The notes under the pieces are model-generated. The model was not told the origin of the DNA, made no database searches, and was given only the letters and a program-made list of their open reading frames with translations. A stretch of 13,704 nucleotides of DNA, from positions 1-13,704 of the forward strand of contig JASGDY010000132.1 in assembly GCA_047606825.1 (NCBI GenBank), in the 5' to 3' direction. This stretch comes from Rhizosphaericola sp047606825 (GTDB lineage Bacteria > Bacteroidota > Bacteroidia > Chitinophagales > Chitinophagaceae). Below are positions 7,195 through 13,704 of this stretch, piece after piece (within the stretch, counting starts at the first letter, position 1; every line of letters begins with the position of its first letter). The position numbers and the translations under genes are program-made.

Positions 7195-7659
7195 AGGGCA
7201 AACGCATCTAAATTATCTCCACTAATCATCTGTCCCACTTTTTTTTCTTGACAAAAAAAGTGGCAAAAAAGTCAAGTCCGCAAAAGGCGAACGCTGCGCG
7301 CCAGTCGTGTTGACGCTTCGGAACATTTCCGGCGGCTGTTGCAGCTTTGTGGCTGTTTCAAGCCGCACCGGAAACACCTCCCGCGCCAGCGCTCCTTTTC
7401 GCTGTTTGCGGACGGGGACATTGGCGTATTGAGAAGGTCTATAGCGTTCTCTCTTGAAAATATAAACGCAGGTTTGAGTTTCAAGTGCTCGCCGTCCGAC
7501 AGCGAAAGTGAGGCAGGGGGAGCGGTGTTTTTTGCGGAGCAGTTGGGTGCCTAAATAATTTCAACAGCCAGCAATAAACGTTCCCGAAGCCGTAACGGAA
7601 CGGTTCAGAGCATTCATAATGTTTTTTCACAATAGGAAAATTTAGATGCGTTTGCCCTA
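7195..7659. mobile_element. Non-autonomous (MITE-like) transposable element
   Basis: The element is about 465 bp and is bounded by perfect 20-bp inverted repeats: AGGGCAAACGCATCTAAATT at 7195-7214 and its exact reverse complement at 7639-7658. Outside these lie direct 11-bp copies of CGATTTAACCC (7184-7194 and 7660-7670), with one extra A at 7659. This is the mark of a transposition event. The interior has no credible gene; the short open frames in it have no recognisable domain. A transposase in trans must be assumed. It lies between the GNAT gene and dxr, only 32 nt from the dxr -7 element. A degenerate relative in opposite orientation is at 3016-3245. Confidence 0.88.
7235..7276. repeat. 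Two overlapping hairpins inside the mobile element
   Basis: An 11-bp stem with a 7-nt loop (7235-7263) overlaps a second possible stem, CTTGAC (7247-7252) with GTCAAG (7271-7276). The two cannot form at once. The first has T and A tracts and could act as a terminator at the element's edge. Confidence 0.55.
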
Positions 7660-7670
7660 CGATTTAACCC
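7660..7670. repeat. Target site duplication, right copy
   Basis: CGATTTAACCC is identical to 7184-7194 and flanks the mobile element on the right. Removing the element plus one copy restores a continuous region from the GNAT gene to the dxr promoter. Confidence 0.8.
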
Positions 7671-7690
7671 TTCTTTTCCCCATTAACCGT

Positions 7691-7698
7691 TAACTTTG
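7691..7698 (+). promoter_or_regulatory. Candidate -7 element for dxr
   Basis: TAACTTTG matches TAnnTTTG, 38 nt before the dxr ATG. Because the mobile element ends 32 nt upstream, any -33 or activator sites now lie in the duplicated target or in the element itself. No clear -33 TTTG is seen. Confidence 0.45.
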
Positions 7699-7736
7699 CG
7701 AACGTCACATTTTGAACATCAACTTTTTTATATATA

Positions 7737-8897
7737 ATGAGCTTGACAAAAAGAATTGCCGTTTTTGGTTCCACAGGTTCGATAGGCAGACAAGCATTGG
7801 AGGTGATAGAGACACATCCCGACTTGTTTTCCGTTGCGGTCTTGACGGCGGCAAGCAATGATGAGTTGCTGGTCGACCAAGCACTCAAGTTTAATCCCGA
7901 TATCGTCGTCATCGCCGATGAGTCGCGGTACAAGAAGGTAAAAGACGCACTGAAAAGCACCGACATCAAGGTATTTGCAGGAGAACAATCCCTGTTGGAA
8001 GTCGCGGCAATGGACTGCTACGACATGGTATTGCAGGCCATTGTCGGCTATGCTGGACTGCTGCCGACCATCAAGGCCATCGAAATAGGCAAACCGATTG
8101 CGCTTTCCAACAAGGAAACGCTGGTCGTCGCCGGTGACCTCGTCATGGAAATGGCGGCGGCACGGCAGGTTCCTATCATCCCCGTGGACAGCGAGCACTC
8201 CGCGATTTTCCAATGCCTGATGGGGGAGGGGCGCAACAAAATCGAAAAAATCATCCTCACGGCGAGCGGTGGTCCTTTCCGTGGCAAAAAACCCAACTTC
8301 CTCGTTAACGTCAAAAGAGACCACGCTCTGGAACACCCCAACTGGAAAATGGGTGCCAAAATCTCCGTCGACTCCGCAACGTTAATCAACAAAGGGCTGG
8401 AAATGATAGAGGCCAAATGGCTGTTTAACCTCCGGCCCGACCAGATAGAGGTGGTCGTGCACCCGCAAAGCATCATCCACAGCATGGTGCAGTTTGAGGA
8501 CGGCGGGGTCAAGGCACAGATGAGCTTGCCCGACATGAAACTCCCCATCCAATATGCGCTGGGGTTTCCGTCAAGGCTTCCAAACGACTATCCAAGATAC
8601 GATTTCAGACATCCGGCCGAATTGACGTTTGAAGAACCGGATTACAAGACATTCCGCAATCTTGCCCTTGCGGTGGATGCGATGAACAAAGGCGGCAACA
8701 TGCCCTGCATACTGAACGCTGCCAACGAAATCGCCGTATATGCCTTTCTCCACAACCGCATCGGCTTCCTCGACATCACGGACGTCATCGAACAGGCTAT
8801 GGCTAAGGTGCATTTTGTCGAAAAACCTTCCCTCGAAGATTATATTGACAGTGACGGGGAAGCGCGCAGTTTTGCCGCTTCATTGGTCCATATTTAA
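7737..8897 (+). CDS. dxr: 1-deoxy-D-xylulose-5-phosphate reductoisomerase
   Basis: DXR rearranges and reduces DXP to 2-C-methylerythritol 4-phosphate with NADPH and a divalent metal, the second step of the MEP pathway and the target of fosmidomycin. The 386-residue protein has the normal length. It has the NADPH loop GSTGSIG at 11-17, ALSNKETLV, the metal site VDSEHSAIFQ (D151, E153), ASGGPF, the substrate and metal block SVDSATLINKGLEMIEA (E222, E225), HPQSIIHSMV and NAANE near the C-terminus. All key residues are present, so it should be active. The ATG at 7737 gives the family N-terminus. It is separated from dxs by the GNAT gene and a mobile element, and is followed 210 nt later by an RseP-type protease, a pairing I remember as common in Bacteroidota. 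Confidence 0.97.
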   Translation: MSLTKRIAVFGSTGSIGRQALEVIETHPDLFSVAVLTAASNDELLVDQALKFNPDIVVIADESRYKKVKDALKSTDIKVFAGEQSLLEVAAMDCYDMVLQAIVGYAGLLPTIKAIEIGKPIALSNKETLVVAGDLVMEMAAARQVPIIPVDSEHSAIFQCLMGEGRNKIEKIILTASGGPFRGKKPNFLVNVKRDHALEHPNWKMGAKISVDSATLINKGLEMIEAKWLFNLRPDQIEVVVHPQSIIHSMVQFEDGGVKAQMSLPDMKLPIQYALGFPSRLPNDYPRYDFRHPAELTFEEPDYKTFRNLALAVDAMNKGGNMPCILNAANEIAVYAFLHNRIGFLDITDVIEQAMAKVHFVEKPSLEDYIDSDGEARSFAASLVHI

Positions 8898-8947
8898 AAA
8901 AATATAATCTTTCAGGTTGTTTTTATAGAAATTGAGGAGGATATTGT

Positions 8948-9034
8948 CTCGCGCTGCTCGCAAATGACGTTTCATTTTTGGAGAACGCTCAAAGAAACAA
9001 GAGCGTCATTGCGCGTCCAGCGAAGCCGTCTCGG
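8948..9034. repeat. Imperfect inverted repeat between dxr and the protease gene
   Basis: The 210-nt gap after dxr contains AATGACG at 8963-8969 and its exact complement CGTCATT at 9004-9010. Weaker matches continue outward (GCTG/CAGC and a CTCG-rich part), ending near 8948 and 9034. An inner stem, ACGCTC (8985-8990) with GAGCGT (9001-9006), could form instead. The GTCATTGCG...AGCGAAG wording resembles a palindromic repeat I remember as widespread in bacterial genomes. Family membership is uncertain. Confidence 0.45.
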
Positions 9035-9107
9035 GTTGGTTTTCATTTTTGAATCAGTCGTTTTATACCTAAAAAGTTTAAATCAGTTTATTTTTTAAAA
9101 ATTAACA

Positions 9108-10463
9108 ATGACCTTATTAGTAATCGACTGGGGAACAGTCGGAACCAAGACCTTACAGTTTATACTTTCGTTTTCCATATTGGTGACGCTCCACGAGTTG
9201 GGGCATTTTATCACGGCGCGGATATTCAAGTGCCGCGTGGAAAAGTTTTACCTGTTTTTTGACCCGTGGTTTTCTCTTTTCAAGAAAAAAATCGGCGACA
9301 CCGAATATGGTATCGGCTGGGTGCCGTTTGGCGGCTACGTCAAGATATCGGGAATGGTGGACGAGAGTATGGACAAGGAACAGCTCAAACAGGCACCACA
9401 ACCTTGGGAGTTCCGCAGCAAACCCGCCTGGCAGCGGCTCATCATCATGTGTGCCGGAGTCGTCATGAACCTATTGCTGGGATTCTGCATTTATTCCATG
9501 ATGCTGTTTCACTGGGGCGACGAGTACATCCCCACGGCTAAATTGTCTTACGGTATTACCGCCGATTCCTTGGCCCAGTCCGTCGGCTTCCGTAGCGGCG
9601 ACAAGATACTGGGCGTGGACAACCAACCGGTACTGAAATTTCGCCAGATATCGACGCACATCCTATTGGACAATGCCAAATCGGTGCAGGTACAAAGGGA
9701 TGGGCAGCCCGTCGACATTGCAATTCCGGAAGATTTTGCCAAACAGATTATCTCCAACAAAGACAATGGTTTTATCACGCCCAGGCTGCTTGCCTATCCG
9801 GTAAAAGAAGTTGCCGACACTTCCGCCGCGCAAAAAGCTGGACTGAAAAAAGGCGACAAGATACGGGCTATCAACGGCTCGGAAGTACGGTTCTTTGACC
9901 AATACCGCGAACTCCTCAAACCGCTCAAAGGACAATCCGCCGACCTTACGGTTTTGAGAGGTGCGGACATGCTGCACCTGACTGCCAATATCCCTGCGAG
10001 CGGTCTGCTGGGCTTCATCCAGGACATTCCCGAAAATGCCATTCCGACCGACACCATCCATTACGGTTTCTGGGAATCCGTTCCTGCCGGATTTAAGAAA
10101 GGCAAGGAAACCCTGCGCAATTACGTGTTACAGTTCAAGTTTTTGTTTGGCAAGCACCGCGTCAATGCCAACGAATCCCTTGGCGGCGTCATCAGCATGG
10201 GCAACCTTTTCCCGAACGAGTGGGATTGGCAGTCGTTCTGGGGACTGACGGCGTTTTTCTCCTTTGCCTTGGCGTTTATGAACATCCTGCCGATACCGGC
10301 TCTGGACGGTGGACACGTTTTGTTCTGCCTGATAGAAATGGTCACGGGCCGCAAACCCAGCGACAAAACATTGGAAATCGCGCAGATGATTGGCATGGTG
10401 TTGCTGCTGGGATTGATGGTCTATGCACTCGGTCTGGATTTCTGGCGGTTGTTTAAGAAATAG
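9108..10463 (+). CDS. rseP: RseP-type site-2 membrane zinc metalloprotease
   Basis: RseP-family proteases cut substrates within the membrane, classically anti-sigma factors, and also clear leftover signal peptides. The 451-residue protein is close to E. coli RseP in length. The first membrane segment holds the zinc motif HELGH at residues 29-33. It is followed by VPFGGYVKISGM, a second membrane segment with CAGVVMNLLLGF, and two PDZ-like regions (roughly residues 150-210 and 225-300). The third zinc ligand lies in NILPIPALDGGH (D400), followed by a last membrane helix and a basic tail. All catalytic residues are present. The ATG at 9108 fits the family N-terminus. No sigma or anti-sigma gene is in the window, so the substrate is unknown. 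Confidence 0.95.
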   Translation: MTLLVIDWGTVGTKTLQFILSFSILVTLHELGHFITARIFKCRVEKFYLFFDPWFSLFKKKIGDTEYGIGWVPFGGYVKISGMVDESMDKEQLKQAPQPWEFRSKPAWQRLIIMCAGVVMNLLLGFCIYSMMLFHWGDEYIPTAKLSYGITADSLAQSVGFRSGDKILGVDNQPVLKFRQISTHILLDNAKSVQVQRDGQPVDIAIPEDFAKQIISNKDNGFITPRLLAYPVKEVADTSAAQKAGLKKGDKIRAINGSEVRFFDQYRELLKPLKGQSADLTVLRGADMLHLTANIPASGLLGFIQDIPENAIPTDTIHYGFWESVPAGFKKGKETLRNYVLQFKFLFGKHRVNANESLGGVISMGNLFPNEWDWQSFWGLTAFFSFALAFMNILPIPALDGGHVLFCLIEMVTGRKPSDKTLEIAQMIGMVLLLGLMVYALGLDFWRLFKK

Positions 10464-10488
10464 AATTGAAGGCGTGGGGTAAGGGAAA

Positions 10489-10522
10489 ATTTGTACAGAA
10501 GCCAAAAATTTTAGTATTTTCG
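10489..10522 (+). promoter_or_regulatory. Possible promoter of the restriction-modification genes
   Basis: TTTG at 10489-10492 is followed 22 nt later by TATTTTCG at 10515-10522, which matches seven of eight positions of TAnnTTTG. The methyltransferase ATG is 21 nt further on, with TTGAGG a few bases before it as a possible ribosome contact. This is the only place in the window where I see both promoter halves at plausible spacing. Confidence 0.35.
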
Positions 10523-10543
10523 GACATTAATTGAGGTTCAAAT

Positions 10544-11518
10544 ATGGAAAGGATAAAATTCATTGATTTGTTCTGTGGAATTGGCGGTTTTAGGGTCGCG
10601 ATGGACGAAGCATGTGTTGAAAACGAACTGATTCCAGAATGCGTTTTTTCCTCAGACATAGACAAATATTGTCAAGACAGCTACGAAAACAACTTTGGAC
10701 ACAGACCGACAGGCGACATTACCCAAGTTGACCCAAAATCAATTCCCGACCACGATATCTTATTTGCAGGATTTCCTTGTCAACCGTTTAGTATCATTGG
10801 ACAAATGAAAGGCTTTTACGACACAAGAGGAACCTTGTTTTTTCATATCGCCAATATTTTGAAAGAGAAAAAGCCAAAGGCTTTTATTCTTGAAAATGTA
10901 AAGCAACTGGTTGGGCACAATGGCGGACAAACCCTAAAAGTTATCATCAAAACTTTGCAGGATTTAGGCTATCACGTCCAATATGCTGTATTAAATGCAC
11001 TTGATTATGGACTTCCCCAAAAAAGAGAAAGGGTTTTGATTGTCGGGCATAGAGAACCCATTTTATTTTCCTATCCATCGCCAGTAAAACCGTTTAAACC
11101 ACTTTCTGAAATATTAGAAAAAAAGGTGGACAAAAAGCATTATGCTTCCGACTACATAAAAGAAAAAAGAAAGGAAAGCCACAAATCGGCATACAAACTT
11201 TCTATTTGGCACGAAAACAAAGCTGGGAATATTTGTAGCTATCCCTACTCTTGCGCTTTGCGCGCAGGTGCTTCCTATAACTATTTACTTGTAAATGGAG
11301 AAAGAAGGTTAACGCCAAGGGAAATGTTTAGGTTACAAGGTTTCCCGGACAGTTATAAGATTATCAACAACGATACGCAAGCAAGGAAACAAGCCGGAAA
11401 CGCAGTTCCTGTAAATATTGTAAAGGCAACAATCTTGAAGTTGTTGCCTTATGTTGCAACTACCTTGGACATGAGCAACGTTTTGAGAGAATATGAAGTG
11501 GAATATGGCCAAAAATAA
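10544..11518 (+). CDS. DNA cytosine-5 methyltransferase
   Basis: This enzyme methylates the C5 of cytosine in a specific DNA sequence using S-adenosylmethionine, here most likely protecting the host from the nuclease encoded next. The 324-residue protein shows the ordered motifs of the family: I DLFCGIGG (8-15) for AdoMet, IV GFPCQPFS with catalytic Cys79, VI ENVKQLV (E117), VIII QKRERVLIVG, IX RLTPREMFRLQGFP, and X QAGNAVPVNIV. The target-recognition region between VIII and IX is short (about 80 residues), so the site is probably simple; I cannot name it. The gene is more AT-rich than its neighbours (hand count 22 of 60 G+C at 10861-10920, against 35 of 60 at 8161-8220), suggesting transfer. 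Its end overlaps the next gene. Confidence 0.95.
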   Translation: MERIKFIDLFCGIGGFRVAMDEACVENELIPECVFSSDIDKYCQDSYENNFGHRPTGDITQVDPKSIPDHDILFAGFPCQPFSIIGQMKGFYDTRGTLFFHIANILKEKKPKAFILENVKQLVGHNGGQTLKVIIKTLQDLGYHVQYAVLNALDYGLPQKRERVLIVGHREPILFSYPSPVKPFKPLSEILEKKVDKKHYASDYIKEKRKESHKSAYKLSIWHENKAGNICSYPYSCALRAGASYNYLLVNGERRLTPREMFRLQGFPDSYKIINNDTQARKQAGNAVPVNIVKATILKLLPYVATTLDMSNVLREYEVEYGQK

Positions 11519-12251
11519 GCCGAAATTAAGAACAGTAGATAAGTCGTTACCGCCGTTTCCGTTAAATGACTTTCCCAAAGATTTCCCATTTATCCTTGGA
11601 AAGGAACTTGTGTATTTACTTGCTTCAAAAGGCAAAGCAATACTTGAAGGTTCAGAGTTTGAGGCAATTTTTGCAACTTGCATTGGCGCAGAATGGAAGC
11701 CTTCCAATGTCGGACTTGACGATATCGTTCTTGGCAATACGGCTTGGGGTGCGAAAACTGTGAAAGCGGTCAATCCTGCAACACAGAAAAAAGTCAGGTT
11801 GATTTCTGGACGTAATTCACCTGTTTATTCATTTGGAGAAACTATTGATACGCATCACAACCCCAATGCCGTTGGAGAATCTATTTTAGAAATTTGGAAC
11901 GAAAGAGTTTCTGCTGTTAGGGAAAAGTTTCAAAATTTGAGAACTGTCGTTTTGGTAAAATCAAACGATTTAACGGAAATCCTCATTTTTGAATTTGATA
12001 CCAGTCGTTACGACCCCGAATTATTTGTTTGGGAATGGAACAAGAATGGCAATCTTCTTGGTATTGAAAAATCAACCACAGAACATCGTTTTACGTGGCA
12101 GCCGCATGGTTCACAGTTTACCATTATAGAAGAAATCCCCAAACATAGTTTGCTGATAAAGATTAAAGAACCAGAGCCACTAAACAAAGAAAACATTTTG
12201 AAGGCGTTGGGCTTTGACAAATCGTGGATAAGCATAACAAAAAGAAGCTAA
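11493..12251 (+). CDS. Putative Type II restriction endonuclease partner
   Basis: I do not recognise the family. The call rests on context: it overlaps the cytosine methyltransferase by 26 bp, shares its strand and low GC, and has the size (252 residues) of Type II nucleases. The N-terminal half has GLDDIVLGNTAWGAKTVK (residues 74-91), which could be a PD-(D/E)xK-like core with D76 or D77 and K88, but the position expected to be Glu or Asp is Gly86. Glu55, Glu57 or Glu67 might supply the missing acid. RLISGRNSPVYSFG follows. An alternative ATG at 11505 gives a start MAKNKPKL and a 14-bp overlap; I cannot decide between them. No controller (C) protein or Vsr gene is present. Confidence 0.7.
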   Translation: MKWNMAKNKPKLRTVDKSLPPFPLNDFPKDFPFILGKELVYLLASKGKAILEGSEFEAIFATCIGAEWKPSNVGLDDIVLGNTAWGAKTVKAVNPATQKKVRLISGRNSPVYSFGETIDTHHNPNAVGESILEIWNERVSAVREKFQNLRTVVLVKSNDLTEILIFEFDTSRYDPELFVWEWNKNGNLLGIEKSTTEHRFTWQPHGSQFTIIEEIPKHSLLIKIKEPEPLNKENILKALGFDKSWISITKRS

Positions 12252-12260
12252 AAACAAAGC

Positions 12261-12280
12261 ACCCCCAGGAAATGGGGTTT
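12261..12280 (+). terminator. Weak hairpin after the nuclease gene
   Basis: A 5-bp stem (12261-12265 with 12274-12278) and an 8-nt loop are followed by only TT. It lies 10 nt after the nuclease stop. As an intrinsic terminator it is poor. Confidence 0.2.
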
Positions 12281-12309
12281 AAGGTAAGAGGTGAAAGGGC
12301 AGAGGCTAA

Positions 12310-12344
12310 TAACTTGTAACCTGAAACCTGCAACTTGCAACATT
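12310..12344. repeat. Heptamer tandem repeat
   Basis: Five 7-nt units lie head to tail: TAACTTG, TAACCTG, AAACCTG, CAACTTG and a degraded CAACATT. The consensus is YAACYTG. The array sits in the 107-nt gap between the nuclease and the glycosyltransferase and ends 14 nt before the latter's ATG. Confidence 0.7.
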
Positions 12345-12358
12345 CCTCAAACCTCAAC

Positions 12359-13480
12359 ATGAAAGCAATTATAATCGGTCCTGCATATCCCCTACGCGGT
12401 GGATTGGCGTCTTTTGACGAGCGGTTGGCGCGGGCTTTCCAGGCCAGCGGCAACGAGGCGGTCATCTATACTTTTTCGTTGCAGTATCCCAAGCTGCTGT
12501 TTCCCGGTACAACGCAGTATTCCGAAGACCCTCCACCCGAGGATTTGGATATAAAGGTGTGCATCAACTCTGTCAACCCGCTCAACTGGCTGTCTGTCGG
12601 CAACGCCATTGCCAAGGAAAACGCTGACCTGATACTGGTGCGCTATTGGATGCCGTTCATGGGACCTGCTTTTGGAACGATTCTGAGGCGCGTGAAAAAA
12701 AATAAAAAGACAAAAATCGTCTGTCTGGCAGACAACGTGATACCGCACGAAAGATTCCCGATGCAGACGCAGTTGACACGCTATTTTTTCAAACCGGTGG
12801 ACGGTTTTATCACCATGAGCGCTTCGGTCATGCAGGACTTGCGGCAGTTTACCGACAAGCCCGCGCAGCTCGTGGAACATCCGCTTTATGACAACTTCGG
12901 GGAGCCATTGTCCAAATCCCAGGCAAGGCAATATTTGCAGTTGGACGCGGCAAGCAACATCATCCTGTTCTTCGGATTCATCCGCCAATACAAGGGTTTG
13001 GACTTGTTGCTGGAAGCCATGAAGATATTGCAGGACAAAGGTTCGGACATCCAGCTATTGGTCGCCGGTGAATTTTACGAAGACCGCGCCAGTTACGACG
13101 CAATCATCGAAAAAAATCATTTGCAAAATGTCGTTTTGCAGACCCATTTCATTGCCGACTCTGACGTGAAATATTATATGAGTGCGGCGGATTATGTGAT
13201 ACAGCCTTACCGCAACGCCACGCAGAGCGGCGTGACGCCGCTGGCCTACCATTTCGGGAAACCCATGCTCGTTACCAACGTGGGCGGACTTCCCGACCTC
13301 GTCCCCAACGGTAAGGTCGGCGTGGTCGTCGCGCCTAACCCTTCCGATATTGCCAACGGCATCGAGGAACTATGCAAAAACGGCGAAGACCACTATCTGC
13401 CGTACTTGCTTGAAAACCGCAAAAAATATAGTTGGGATGTATTGGTGGAAAAGATAAAAGAGGTGGCAGCACTACGTTGA
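12359..13480 (+). CDS. GT4-like glycosyltransferase
   Basis: Probably moves a sugar from a nucleotide-sugar donor onto a glycan or lipid acceptor at the cytoplasmic face of the membrane. The 373-residue protein has the two-domain GT-B layout. The N-terminal domain starts MKAIIIGPAYPLRGGLASF, with the glycine-rich acceptor-side loop. The C-terminal domain has LFFGFIRQYKGLDLLLEAM, LLVAGEFYED and PMLVTNVGGLPDLV, typical of GT4. The usual E-x7-E pair that contacts the donor is not seen; the matching stretch reads NATQSGVTPLAY. The chosen ATG at 12359 gives the family N-terminus; an upstream TTG at 12335 would add eight unrelated residues encoded partly by the heptamer repeat. Donor and acceptor are unknown; GDP-mannose from the gene at 3486 is only one option. 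Confidence 0.9.
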   Translation: MKAIIIGPAYPLRGGLASFDERLARAFQASGNEAVIYTFSLQYPKLLFPGTTQYSEDPPPEDLDIKVCINSVNPLNWLSVGNAIAKENADLILVRYWMPFMGPAFGTILRRVKKNKKTKIVCLADNVIPHERFPMQTQLTRYFFKPVDGFITMSASVMQDLRQFTDKPAQLVEHPLYDNFGEPLSKSQARQYLQLDAASNIILFFGFIRQYKGLDLLLEAMKILQDKGSDIQLLVAGEFYEDRASYDAIIEKNHLQNVVLQTHFIADSDVKYYMSAADYVIQPYRNATQSGVTPLAYHFGKPMLVTNVGGLPDLVPNGKVGVVVAPNPSDIANGIEELCKNGEDHYLPYLLENRKKYSWDVLVEKIKEVAALR

Positions 13481-13620
13481 AAAGGAAAACCGAATATTCA
13501 TAAATATTAGATTGAAAAAGCATGGGAAAACTGCGAATATCAGCTCCGCCACGGCCGACTATGATTTATATTGATATGTTATACGATAATGAAATTCAAT
13601 ATAGACCAATAATTTTTATT

Positions 13621-13704
13621 ACTCCGCTCTTCAGGATTTGTAATCCTGAAGCCGTATCGGCGGATTTGCAATCCGCAAATAGCAGTGCATTGCAAATGCA
13701 CGGA
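13621..13704. repeat. REP/BIME-like hairpin array, copy 2 (cut by window end)
   Basis: The 84 nt match positions 1-84 with one difference: A at 13677 in place of C57. Hairpins 1 to 3 lie at 13629-13651, 13659-13677 and 13685-13701. The change removes the outermost pair of hairpin 2, leaving 7 bp. Orientation is the same as copy 1, so the two are direct repeats 13,620 nt apart. The fourth hairpin should lie past the window. Confidence 0.88.

Noticed and set aside
7272..7484. Open frame of 70 codons inside the mobile element, minus strand
   Set aside because: It has no recognisable domain, and the related copy at 3016-3245 has indels relative to it, so it is not maintained as coding.
7339..7554. 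Open frame of 71 codons inside the mobile element, plus strand
   Set aside because: No domain or conserved start; better explained as part of a non-coding element.
12335..12358. TTG start for the glycosyltransferase
   Set aside because: The eight added residues come from the heptamer repeat and flank, and the ATG at 12359 gives the family N-terminus.
13481..13620. Gene or terminator after the glycosyltransferase
   Set aside because: The 140 nt are AT-rich, with only weak self-complementarity around GAATATTC and no open frame of note.

Overview
The window looks like chromosomal DNA of a member of the Bacteroidota, perhaps near the Chitinophagales. Three things suggest this: the efp-accB-accC gene order, promoter-like octamers of the Bacteroidota form TAnnTTTG about 35-45 nt before several starts, and almost no Shine-Dalgarno sequences. 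The family-level guess rests only on remembered protein similarity. Most genes are core metabolism at moderate GC; a short AT-richer restriction-modification module and several repeat families are accessory.

Layout. (1) Positions 1-112 hold an array of four hairpins whose centres are symmetric about 60.5. A second, nearly identical copy starts at 13621 and is cut off by the window end, so the genes lie between two direct copies of one REP/BIME-like element. (2) 183-2920, minus strand: efp, accB and accC, closed by a strong hairpin terminator at 183-223. The EF-P has arginine where the modifiable loop lysine usually is. (3) 2921-3485: a 565-nt divergent intergenic region with promoter candidates and a degenerate mobile repeat. 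(4) 3486-7135, plus strand: a mannose-1-phosphate guanylyltransferase, dxs and a GNAT acetyltransferase. (5) 7195-7659: a non-autonomous mobile element with 20-bp perfect terminal inverted repeats and an 11-bp target duplication, just upstream of dxr. The degenerate repeat in region 3 is a relative of it in opposite orientation. (6) 7737-10463: dxr and an RseP-type site-2 protease. (7) 10544-12251: a cytosine-C5 DNA methyltransferase overlapping a putative restriction endonuclease. (8) 12359-13480: a GT4-like glycosyltransferase, preceded by a heptamer tandem repeat.

How the genes fit together. accB and accC supply the biotin carrier and biotin carboxylase of acetyl-CoA carboxylase for fatty acid synthesis. 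dxs and dxr are the first two steps of the MEP isoprenoid route, here in one neighbourhood split by a GNAT gene and the mobile element. RseP cleaves membrane proteins. The guanylyltransferase (GDP-mannose) and the glycosyltransferase suggest glycan synthesis. The methyltransferase and nuclease form a probable Type II restriction-modification system.

I found no rRNA, tRNA, CRISPR array or transposase gene. The most unusual features are the mobile element family, the symmetric hairpin arrays, the arginine-type EF-P and the unassigned nuclease.
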